Position numbers and translations under genes: made by a program. The notes below the pieces were generated by a model. That model saw only the letters and a list, made by a program, of their open reading frames with translations, was not told where the DNA came from and did not search any database. Of a stretch of DNA of 10,524 bases, positions 1-6,870 are shown piece after piece (the stretch's first letter is position 1; each line of letters starts with the position of its first letter). Source of the DNA: CAZEER01 sp964586315. Lineage in GTDB: Bacteria > Fidelibacterota > Marinisomatia > Marinisomatales > UBA1611. The DNA lies in assembly GCA_964586315.1 (NCBI GenBank), contig CAZPHE010000074.1, forward strand, positions 1 through 10,524, given 5' to 3'.

Positions 1-888
1 TTGAAAATACTTTTAGCAGGTGCTACGGGCAATATTGGATACTTTTTATATACTAAATTAAAAGATTTAGTATCTGTAGACTCTATCTTTTTTGGAAATA
101 CTATTATTAACAGTGATTTTACTAATGTAGATTTTTCGGATAATGATAAAGTGAAAAATCATTTTAAGAATTATGGTTATTTTGATGCCCTAATTTTTTT
201 TGTTGGACTTGCTCATTCTAAAGGTAAAAATAAAAATATGTCTATATTTAATATAATTAATTATCAAACACTTGTTAATCTGTTATCAGTCTTATCAGAA
301 AATGAAATAGTTCCGGGTAAGATTATTTTCGCAAGTTCGATATCTGTATATGGTGAAAAATTAAATCAAAGTATTTATCGGGAAGATTCTACAATGAAAC
401 CAAAAAGTCCTTATGCGATAACAAAATTGAAAGCAGAGGAATTTTTAATAAAAAATTATAGTAAACAAAGCTGGATTCTACGCTTTGCTCCAGTTTATTC
501 AGAAAATTTCAATTTGAATATAAATCGAAGAGTAAAGATAGGTCACTGGTTTTACAGAGTAGGAGAAGGTTCTAAAAGATTGTCTTTATGTTCATTAGAA
601 AATATTGAATACTTGATTAAGGGAATTCTTGAAGATAAAGTTCCTACGGGAATTTATAATGTATCAGATAAAAAGGTATATACATATAATGATCTATTAA
701 TTTATTTAAAAGGGAAATGGTTTTTCCCCATTCCAAAAATAATTATAAAAGTAGTATATTATTTTGGTCGAATAATAAATAATATATTTTTAGAAGAGAA
801 TTCTATTAAACTATTATCAGATAATATTTTTCCATCAGATAAATTAAGAAGATACATGGATCTTCCTACATCCTTAGATGCTGATTAA
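1..888 (+). CDS. NAD-dependent sugar epimerase/reductase (extended SDR), probably nucleotide-sugar C4 epimerase or reductase
   Basis: Extended short-chain dehydrogenase of 295 aa. The N-terminal Rossmann motif GATGNIG is at residues 7-13. The Ser-Tyr-Lys triad is visible as SSISVYG (112-118) and YAITK (Tyr138, Lys142). A C-terminal substrate-binding part follows, with the usual late 'PSDKLRRYMDLP'-like ending. In this family the enzyme epimerises or reduces a UDP-linked sugar in the cytoplasm for surface-polysaccharide synthesis. The neighbours (initiating sugar transferase and 4,6-dehydratase) suggest a WbpV/FucNAc- or QuiNAc-pathway enzyme acting on a 4-keto-6-deoxy-HexNAc; the exact substrate is inferred. 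The first codon is TTG at base 1, which places the glycine-rich loop where the family expects it, so the start is plausible. Upstream sequence is not visible, so a longer N-terminus cannot be excluded. Its TAA lies 6 bases before the next gene, implying one operon. Confidence 0.85.
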   Translation: MKILLAGATGNIGYFLYTKLKDLVSVDSIFFGNTIINSDFTNVDFSDNDKVKNHFKNYGYFDALIFFVGLAHSKGKNKNMSIFNIINYQTLVNLLSVLSENEIVPGKIIFASSISVYGEKLNQSIYREDSTMKPKSPYAITKLKAEEFLIKNYSKQSWILRFAPVYSENFNLNINRRVKIGHWFYRVGEGSKRLSLCSLENIEYLIKGILEDKVPTGIYNVSDKKVYTYNDLLIYLKGKWFFPIPKIIIKVVYYFGRIINNIFLEENSIKLLSDNIFPSDKLRRYMDLPTSLDAD

Positions 889-894
889 GTAGAT

Positions 895-1440
895 ATGAGT
901 CATTTTGTAGGTTTAATTTTAATCGTTTGTTTATCTCCTTTCTTATTAATAATTACTTTGGTTTCATTTTTTGATGATGGTTTTCCAATTTTATTTAGAC
1001 AAAAAAGAATAGGTATAAATAACAAATTATTTTGGATATATAAATTTCGCACTATGAAAAGAGATATTCCAGATATTCCAACTCATTTAGTTGAAGATAG
1101 AAAGAATATATATACAAAATTTGGTTTATTAATTAGAAAGTATAGTTTAGATGAATTACCTCAACTTATAAATGTGATAAAAAGTGATATTGCATTTATT
1201 GGTCCAAGGCCAGCTTTGTATAATCAAGAAGACCTAATTAAAATGAGGACAGATAGAGGGATTGATAAATTAATGCCAGGTATAACAGGTTGGGCTCAAG
1301 TTAACGGACGTGATAAACTTTCAATAGCTGAAAAAGTAGAGATGGATTATTACTATTTAAAAAATAAATCAATTTGGTTGAATCTAAAGATTATTTGGCT
1401 AACAATTATAAAGGTAATAAGGGGTTCAGATGTTCAATAG
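895..1440 (+). CDS. Initiating sugar transferase (monotopic phosphoglycosyl transferase, WcaJ/PglC family)
   Basis: Small (181 aa) membrane-associated enzyme that transfers a phospho-sugar from a UDP-sugar to undecaprenyl phosphate, the first step of repeat-unit assembly. A hydrophobic re-entrant segment at residues 4-24 carries the Ser-Pro break (S14-P15). It is followed by FRQKRIG (34-40), KFRTM (50-54), the catalytic Asp-Glu pair D86-E87 in SLDELPQL, FIGPRPAL (101-108) and PGITGWAQVNGRD (128-140). All of these are hallmarks of the family. Relatives usually begin with a basic amphipathic stretch (K-R-x-x-D) before the hydrophobic segment, and this is missing here. An in-frame TAA, the stop of the previous gene, lies only two codons upstream of the ATG, so no longer start exists in this frame. 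There is no clear Shine-Dalgarno; translation may be coupled to the epimerase gene 6 bases upstream. Confidence 0.9.
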   Translation: MSHFVGLILIVCLSPFLLIITLVSFFDDGFPILFRQKRIGINNKLFWIYKFRTMKRDIPDIPTHLVEDRKNIYTKFGLLIRKYSLDELPQLINVIKSDIAFIGPRPALYNQEDLIKMRTDRGIDKLMPGITGWAQVNGRDKLSIAEKVEMDYYYLKNKSIWLNLKIIWLTIIKVIRGSDVQ

Positions 1441-1544
1441 AAGTTTTTTAATTCTAATTCATTTTATGTTTTATTAATTAAAAATAAATAGTAGTATATT
1501 TTAATTATTAATTCGGTAATACTGGTTTAAAATAAAAATTTCTT

Positions 1545-3437
1545 ATGAAGAATAGACTTTCAATTTTAGTCTTTATAGATGGAGTTGCTGTTGGGGCAGC
1601 TCTTTTTATATCATTTTTAATACGATTTGAATTTTTTCTCCCAAAAGAATTCTACGATATTTATTTAAATTGGGTTCCTTGGTTTATCTTTATACAATTG
1701 GTTGTGTTTTATTTTTCAGGGTTATATGCTAGAATCTATAAATATACTAGTCTATTTGATTTATATGCTATTTTAGTCTCCGTAATTATATCTTGTGGAC
1801 TTTCAATAATCAGTGTATTCCTCTTGATGGGTTCCAATGGCTATCCTAGATCAGTTTTATTATTATACTTTATATTAAATGGAATAGTTACCATTGGGAT
1901 AAGATTGAGTGTGAGGGTTTATTACAGTCACTATCACGAAGAGTCAATACTTAAAAATCCGTTAGAAAGAAAAAAGTTATTACTTGTAGGAGCTGGAAAA
2001 ACAGGATCAAAAATAGCTCAAGAAATACTTACCACTCCTAATAGCAGTTATTCAATTGCAGGATTTGTTGATGATAACCCTGAAAAAGTAGGGGCGTTAT
2101 TACATGGCTTAAAAATACTATGCAGAGTTAATGATATACCAAATATTTCTATTCTGTATGATGAGGTTCTTATTACGGCACCATCAATATCTGGTGAAAA
2201 GATGAGAAGGTTAGTCAATGTGTGCAAGAAAGTTGGGAAAAGGTATAAAACGGTTCCTGGATTTAATGAACTTATTGGTCAAGATATAACACTTGCAGCT
2301 GTTCGTGATGTGTCATTTGAAGATTTATTAGGAAGGGACGAGATTAACCTTGATATGAATTCTATCCAAAATATGCTTCAAGGGAAAAGAATATTAATTA
2401 CTGGAGCGGGTGGTTCTATAGGATCAGAATTAGTCCGACAGTGCCTTAATTTTAATCCTGCAGAAATCATATGTATAGATCAAAGTGAAGAAAAGATATT
2501 TACTTTAGAACAGTCTACAGAAAAATTTCAATCATTAACAATTATTAAAATCGTTTTAGCAACAATAAATGATCAAAAAGAACTAAATAAAGTATTCTAT
2601 GAAAACAGACCACAAATTGTATTTCACGCAGCTGCTTATAAGCACGTTCCGATCCAGGAATTACATCCATGGACTGCGGTAAAAACAAACGTAGGTGGGA
2701 CTTTTAATCTCATGAATCTTTCTGAAAAATATCTAGTAGAAAAATTTGTCCTTGTATCAACTGATAAGGCTGTAAATCCAGTCAATGTAATGGGTGCAAC
2801 GAAGCGTGTAGCAGAAAAATTAATTCAATCTTTTAATTCTGAATCAAAGACTCAATATATGGCGGTTAGATTTGGGAATGTATTAGGTAGTTCGGGAAGT
2901 GCTATTCCCACTTTTCAAAATCAAATTAATTCAGGTGGTCCTATTACAATAACTCATCCAGAAATGACTCGTTATTTTATGTCTATACAAGAAGCAACCC
3001 AATTAATCATACAGTGTGGTGCATTAGGTCGTGATGGTGAAATATTTTTACTAAAGATGGGAAAGCCAATAAAAATTGTTCAAATGGCTAAAGATTTGAT
3101 TCGATTATCTGGATTTGAACCGGATGTTGATATCCCCATTGTTTATACAGGTCTAAGACCTGGAGAAAAGCTATATGAAGAATTAAAACTTTTTAATGAA
3201 ACAAAAGTAAATACGGTGCATGAAAAGATTTTGGTTTTAACCGATAAAAATCCTTTAATAAAGTGGGTAGACCTTAAAAAAATAATTTTTAAATTGCTTT
3301 CCGCAGCTAAAAATTTAGAAAGTGATAAAATCCAAATAACTTTAAAACAGCTATTACCAACATACCAACCTCGATCTTTTTCACCAATTATAGGTGAAGA
3401 TCATCAAGAATCTTATCAGATTAGAGGGGAAGCATAA
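1545..3437 (+). CDS. Membrane-bound nucleotide-sugar 4,6-dehydratase, WbpM/CapD/PglF-type
   Basis: At 630 aa it has the usual length of the large membrane form. Four predicted transmembrane helices lie near residues 5-27, 42-60, 72-95 and 103-122. A first Rossmann-like domain follows (GAGKTG, 149-154), then the catalytic extended-SDR domain with GAGGSIG (287-293), HAAAYKHVP (361-369), STDKAVNP (405-412), VMGATK with Met416 and Lys420, RFGNVLGSSGS (442-452) and LRPGEKLYEE (538-547). Met replacing the usual catalytic Tyr is known for WbpM-like enzymes (Ser-Met-Lys). These convert UDP-GlcNAc to UDP-4-keto-6-deoxy-GlcNAc, a precursor of QuiNAc, FucNAc or bacillosamine. A 104-base AT-rich gap separates it from the sugar transferase; I see no clear terminator or Shine-Dalgarno there. 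The activity call rests on the motifs; the final sugar made is inferred. Confidence 0.92.
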   Translation: MKNRLSILVFIDGVAVGAALFISFLIRFEFFLPKEFYDIYLNWVPWFIFIQLVVFYFSGLYARIYKYTSLFDLYAILVSVIISCGLSIISVFLLMGSNGYPRSVLLLYFILNGIVTIGIRLSVRVYYSHYHEESILKNPLERKKLLLVGAGKTGSKIAQEILTTPNSSYSIAGFVDDNPEKVGALLHGLKILCRVNDIPNISILYDEVLITAPSISGEKMRRLVNVCKKVGKRYKTVPGFNELIGQDITLAAVRDVSFEDLLGRDEINLDMNSIQNMLQGKRILITGAGGSIGSELVRQCLNFNPAEIICIDQSEEKIFTLEQSTEKFQSLTIIKIVLATINDQKELNKVFYENRPQIVFHAAAYKHVPIQELHPWTAVKTNVGGTFNLMNLSEKYLVEKFVLVSTDKAVNPVNVMGATKRVAEKLIQSFNSESKTQYMAVRFGNVLGSSGSAIPTFQNQINSGGPITITHPEMTRYFMSIQEATQLIIQCGALGRDGEIFLLKMGKPIKIVQMAKDLIRLSGFEPDVDIPIVYTGLRPGEKLYEELKLFNETKVNTVHEKILVLTDKNPLIKWVDLKKIIFKLLSAAKNLESDKIQITLKQLLPTYQPRSFSPIIGEDHQESYQIRGEA

Positions 3438-3480
3438 TTATTTAAAATTCACTTTATATTCTTTATTTGAAATAATTCAA

Positions 3481-4896
3481 ATGCAAGATCGCATAATAAG
3501 GAAAATTTATTTTTTAATAATTTTTTTCATCCAATCAATTTGTTTTGCTCAGAATTACCCTAATTATTTTTTTGATTTAAAATCCCTTAAAATAAAATAT
3601 GATTGTGGGATTAATTGGTCTTCCTTAACAGGTTATACTACTATGCAATCCCATATTATTCCAAATTTTGAACAGGCCAATCCTAATTTTTTATTTACTA
3701 AGGGAAGATTAGGAGTGCATATTTCAAATAATAATAAAATGCCTTATGCTTATGGGAAGTTTAGTTTTAAAAAATATTTTTTCAGTTATATTAATCCTGC
3801 AATTATTAATGATATAAATATACCCATCGATCAATCTAATATTTCAAATACAGTTATTTCTAATAGTTTTGATTTAAATAATATGAGCTCTTCTGGAATT
3901 GGCTTCAGGAATAATTGGGTACTTATACAAATAGGTAGAGATAGAGAAAGCTGGGGCGCTGGAGATGATATTCAAATTGCGTTGAGCGAGTATAGTAATG
4001 CTTATAATTATTTTTTGTTGGCTTCTGATTATGGAAGAATCCGTGTTAGATATATTCACGGCTTTTTAGAAAAAATAGAAGGAGTCAATCGTTATCTTAA
4101 TGCTAGAGGAATTGAGTGGACTAATAAAAAATCAATAATCTTAGGGTTCTCAGAATTTATAATTTATTCAGGATTTAATCGACCTTTTGATATAGGATAC
4201 GTTAATCCAATCGCAACACACTTGGAGGTAGAATTGAATGATCGCTTAAATACAGTAGGAACTAATAGTGGGAATGGAGGTTGGCAGGTTCATTTTGATT
4301 GGTTAATAAAAAATAAATTGAGATTATCTATAAATTATTTTATAGATGAATTTGTTTTAGATCCTGATATAGAAATTGGTAAAAGGCAAGGTAGTGCTTA
4401 TTCCGTTCGGTTAGCTTATACTCCATATAGATCATCAGTAAATATTCTGAATATATTTTCATCTTTTGTAATGGTAGGACCAACAGTTTATCGTCATTTA
4501 TTAGGGGAAAATAATTTTGTTCAAGGAGGTAAACCTTTAGGGTGGCATAATGGAAGTGATGGTTGGGAAGTTAAAGTTGGGTCGAATTTTTTGAAGATTA
4601 ATAATTTAATAGTATCAATGTCTGGTGGTATTTTTCAAACTGGTGAAGAAAGTATTTCAAATAAAATATTTGAACCAGTTAATGAAGATATTTTGTTTGA
4701 TAATAATTCTACGACTACTGCTTTGATCAGAATAAATTTTGTAGATGTTTCAATCCAGTGGATGTTAAAACAAAATATTTTTATTTCTAGCCGTGGGACA
4801 TGGCAGAAATTTGATAATTCTAGTTCTAGGGAGAAAATAAAACTGAGTTTAGCGCTAGATGTCTTTTTACCTTTTACTTACAATTTTGTTGACTAA
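3481..4896 (+). CDS. Outer-membrane beta-barrel resembling capsule-assembly protein Wzi
   Basis: The ATG at 3481 gives 471 aa starting with a clear signal peptide: basic RIIRK, a hydrophobic stretch, and a likely cleavage after Cys-Phe-Ala (residue 23). A GTG at 3394 would add 29 residues, overlap the dehydratase gene and bury the signal, so I reject it. The mature protein is rich in alternating hydrophobic/polar strands, aromatic residues and Asn/Gly turns. GRDRESWGAG (152-161), followed by a segment of paired aromatic strands, resembles the conserved 'GR...WG.G' part of Wzi-like barrels. Wzi anchors capsule polysaccharide at the outer membrane, which fits the three polysaccharide genes just upstream. 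The C-terminus reads FTYNFVD; a barrel normally ends in an aromatic residue, so the last two residues look added. The stop codon lies inside the left copy of the 499-bp repeat. It is convergent with the next gene across one base, with no terminator. The family call is from remembered pattern, not a search. Confidence 0.6.
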   Translation: MQDRIIRKIYFLIIFFIQSICFAQNYPNYFFDLKSLKIKYDCGINWSSLTGYTTMQSHIIPNFEQANPNFLFTKGRLGVHISNNNKMPYAYGKFSFKKYFFSYINPAIINDINIPIDQSNISNTVISNSFDLNNMSSSGIGFRNNWVLIQIGRDRESWGAGDDIQIALSEYSNAYNYFLLASDYGRIRVRYIHGFLEKIEGVNRYLNARGIEWTNKKSIILGFSEFIIYSGFNRPFDIGYVNPIATHLEVELNDRLNTVGTNSGNGGWQVHFDWLIKNKLRLSINYFIDEFVLDPDIEIGKRQGSAYSVRLAYTPYRSSVNILNIFSSFVMVGPTVYRHLLGENNFVQGGKPLGWHNGSDGWEVKVGSNFLKINNLIVSMSGGIFQTGEESISNKIFEPVNEDILFDNNSTTTALIRINFVDVSIQWMLKQNIFISSRGTWQKFDNSSSREKIKLSLALDVFLPFTYNFVD

Positions 4897-5392
4897 ATTA
4901 GAAACTATAATCCAGTCGTACTCCTAAACTAGCCCAGCCCGATGTATTCCCTGCTCCAGCCATATCAGTACTTATGAAACCTTCACTTCCAATTAATAAA
5001 TTAACTGGAAGGTTTAAACCTTTATTCATGAGTCTTTCAAGAGTTATACCTGCAAAGCCTCTAAATCCAGGTCCCTGGCCCACATAGCCAACATGCCCTT
5101 CAGCAAAAATAAACTCTGCAACGGTAAGATTACCACCAACTCCGAAAAGGGTAGGATTAAATTCGTCTATCCATTGTGCTTCTCCAGTATATTCATCATC
5201 TGCTGCAGTATCATATTTCCCACTGTATCCACCAAAAGCGAGTGAAATATTATAATCCAATGGTCCTAGTTTGAATCCGAATGGTGTTGCAAGGACAACA
5301 GTAGCTCCAACTGGAACCGAAGTGAAAGTTGCACCTGATAGAAGCCCAACACTGGCAGCTGCACCAATATTAAACCCAAGACCTTTCTTTGC
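4894..5392. repeat. 499-bp direct repeat, left copy
   Basis: Comparing this stretch by eye with 6372-6870 shows the same bases throughout, at a constant offset of 1478 and in the same orientation. It runs from four bases beyond the stop codon of the smaller barrel gene to an Ala codon at the start of the barrel domain. On the left, the first differing base is C (4893) versus T (6371). On the right, the first differing base is A (5393) versus G (6871). It contains the TAA of the Wzi-like gene at its left end. Flanking sequence beyond both ends is unrelated between copies. Confidence 0.95.
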
Positions 5393-5563
5393 ATCTATAG
5401 TATCCGGATCGGAAACTGAAATACTATCATTTATTTCTATATTACTTGAATCCATTTGAATAGAATCGGGTTGATTAAATTCTTCTTGTGAAAATACATT
5501 AGATAAAAATGTAAAAAATAATGTAAATATCAAATACTTCTGGTATTTATCCATTTTATCCAT
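4898..5563 (-). CDS. Small outer-membrane beta-barrel protein, short acidic N-terminus (paralogue A)
   Basis: 221 aa. A signal peptide covers about residues 1-25 (KYQKYLIFTLFFTFLSNVFS, then Gln). Residues 26-57 form a Ser/Asp/Ile-rich acidic linker. From Ala58 to the end, 164 residues form a Gly-rich barrel-like domain of alternating strands ending in LDYSF, a typical outer-membrane C-terminus with terminal Phe. That whole domain is identical, in DNA as well as protein, to the C-terminal domain encoded at 6376-7296; the N-terminal part shares nothing with it. The first ATG is chosen because GGAGGT lies 5 bases upstream; the second ATG (residue 4) is too far from it. I do not recognise a named family, so no function is assigned. 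Base composition falls from about 45% G+C inside the shared part to about 28% in the linker, suggesting the barrel was copied in from the larger paralogue. No terminator of its own was found. Confidence 0.85.
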   Translation of the reverse strand: MDKMDKYQKYLIFTLFFTFLSNVFSQEEFNQPDSIQMDSSNIEINDSISVSDPDTIDAKKGLGFNIGAAASVGLLSGATFTSVPVGATVVLATPFGFKLGPLDYNISLAFGGYSGKYDTAADDEYTGEAQWIDEFNPTLFGVGGNLTVAEFIFAEGHVGYVGQGPGFRGFAGITLERLMNKGLNLPVNLLIGSEGFISTDMAGAGNTSGWASLGVRLDYSF

Positions 5564-5658
5564 GATTTACCTCCATATGAGTTATATTATATTAAATCTA
5601 TAACTTAAATATAGCAAAAGTATTGTTATTGTTCGAATCCATTTCATTTCAGGAATAA
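5564..5658 (-). promoter_or_regulatory. Leader/possible promoter region of barrel gene A
   Basis: This 95-base AT-rich gap separates the glycosyltransferase stop from barrel gene A and must hold any private promoter of the latter. On the minus strand there are TATAAT-like stretches close to the ribosome site, and TACTTTTG (rc of 5615-5622), which fits the TAnnTTTG -7 element known from Bacteroidetes. No good partner -33/-35 box sits at the proper distance, so neither can be called firmly. Confidence 0.25.
5569..5574 (-). promoter_or_regulatory. Strong Shine-Dalgarno of barrel gene A
   Basis: On the minus strand this reads GGAGGT, with a 5-base spacer to the ATG at 5563-5561. It decides the start codon. 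It stands out because the polysaccharide, glycosyltransferase and fusion genes in the window have no comparable site. Confidence 0.8.
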
Positions 5659-6327
5659 TTAGATACTTTTCAAAATCCTAAGAAGTATTAACCATCCATC
5701 TAAGAAACCTAATTTTTTACCTTGTTTTTTTGTTCTACGGTTATAATCTAACTTAATAGTTTTAATATTTTTAATATTCTTTGATAATCTTGCTGATAAT
5801 TCTACATCAATATCAAATTTTGAAGAATCTAACTGATCTATATTTATTTCTAATTTATAAAAAGCTTTAGCACAACATAGTATATCATAATATTCAGTTT
5901 TATAGATAAAATTGAATATTATTGTAAAAAAATAATTACCAAAGTCCCATAATGATTTAAACGGTAATAAAGTTTGATACCTATTACCAAATACACATAG
6001 AATTTCTTTTTTTTTATCAAGAATCATTAGGTCTGAAATATTATTTGGATTAAGCTCTAAATCGCCATCAAAAATAATAATTTTTTTATGTTTAGCTTGA
6101 GTTAGACCTAATCTTATTGCTACGCCTTTTCCTAAATTTGTATTTAATCTTAGGAGAGATATAAAATCATATTTTGCTAAAAGTTTAGTAGATCCATCGT
6201 TACTTCCATCATCGATGATTATTATTTCATGTCCGTTATAACTATAGGATTTAAGTTTATTTAAAAGTGTAGGAATAGCATTTAATTCATTATAGATCGG
6301 AATAATTATAGAGTAAAAGGAATTCAC
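5659..6327 (-). CDS. Family 2 glycosyltransferase, dolichyl/polyprenyl-phosphate sugar synthase-like
   Basis: 222 aa with a single GT-A domain. It shows YSIIIPIYNE at the N-terminus, DDGSNDGS (39-46), NLGKGVAIRLG (64-74), the metal-binding DGD (87-89), GNRY (114-117), DILCCAKAFYK (148-158), FDIDVEL (171-177) and YNRRTKKQGKK (195-205). These follow the DPM1-like pattern, in which a sugar is moved from a nucleotide donor to a polyprenyl phosphate or another acceptor at the inner membrane. No C-terminal membrane helices are present. The start is GTG (6327-6325). It is the only in-frame start giving a complete N-terminus, since a stop lies seven codons upstream. No Shine-Dalgarno is visible, and the start is 13 bases past a terminator hairpin, so transcription probably depends on read-through. 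The gene is very AT-rich and includes a run of nine A on its coding strand (6007-6015). It sits between the two copies of the 499-bp repeat. Confidence 0.85.
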   Translation of the reverse strand: MNSFYSIIIPIYNELNAIPTLLNKLKSYSYNGHEIIIIDDGSNDGSTKLLAKYDFISLLRLNTNLGKGVAIRLGLTQAKHKKIIIFDGDLELNPNNISDLMILDKKKEILCVFGNRYQTLLPFKSLWDFGNYFFTIIFNFIYKTEYYDILCCAKAFYKLEINIDQLDSSKFDIDVELSARLSKNIKNIKTIKLDYNRRTKKQGKKLGFLDGWLILLRILKSI

Positions 6328-6331
6328 TAAT

Positions 6332-6362
6332 AAAAAAAAAGCGGCTTAAGCCGCTTTTTTTT
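6332..6362 (-). terminator. Rho-independent terminator after barrel gene B (symmetrical, could work both ways)
   Basis: A run of nine A, then stem GCGGC (6341-6345), loop TTAA, stem GCCGC (6350-6354), then a run of eight T. Reading on the minus strand, it follows the stop of the larger barrel gene by 13 bases and is succeeded by a U-tract, as an intrinsic terminator should be. The symmetry would also let it stop plus-strand transcripts. It has no counterpart after barrel gene A. Confidence 0.93.
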
Positions 6363-6371
6363 AAATTAAAT

Positions 6372-6870
6372 TAAATTAGAAACTATAATCCAGTCGTACT
6401 CCTAAACTAGCCCAGCCCGATGTATTCCCTGCTCCAGCCATATCAGTACTTATGAAACCTTCACTTCCAATTAATAAATTAACTGGAAGGTTTAAACCTT
6501 TATTCATGAGTCTTTCAAGAGTTATACCTGCAAAGCCTCTAAATCCAGGTCCCTGGCCCACATAGCCAACATGCCCTTCAGCAAAAATAAACTCTGCAAC
6601 GGTAAGATTACCACCAACTCCGAAAAGGGTAGGATTAAATTCGTCTATCCATTGTGCTTCTCCAGTATATTCATCATCTGCTGCAGTATCATATTTCCCA
6701 CTGTATCCACCAAAAGCGAGTGAAATATTATAATCCAATGGTCCTAGTTTGAATCCGAATGGTGTTGCAAGGACAACAGTAGCTCCAACTGGAACCGAAG
6801 TGAAAGTTGCACCTGATAGAAGCCCAACACTGGCAGCTGCACCAATATTAAACCCAAGACCTTTCTTTGC
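6372..6870. repeat. 499-bp direct repeat, right copy
   Basis: Identical by eye to 4894-5392. It covers the complete barrel domain of the larger protein (from Ala143), its stop codon and four following bases. The terminator just beyond it is not part of the repeat. Confidence 0.95.

Noticed and set aside
3394..3480. Longer GTG start for the Wzi-like gene
   Set aside because: It would overlap the dehydratase gene by 44 bases and place 29 residues before a clear signal peptide; ATG 3481 gives a normal secretory N-terminus.
5631..5640. GTTCGAATCC resembling the T-loop of a tRNA, hence a possible tRNA fragment or attachment site
   Set aside because: The flanking bases do not form the T-stem, no acceptor or anticodon stem is present on either side, and no integrase is encoded nearby.
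4894..6870. Repeat pair as a mobile element with transposase or terminal inverted repeats
   Set aside because: No transposase or integrase frame, no terminal inverted repeats and no target-site duplication are visible; the repeat coincides with a protein domain, which fits duplication or gene conversion better.
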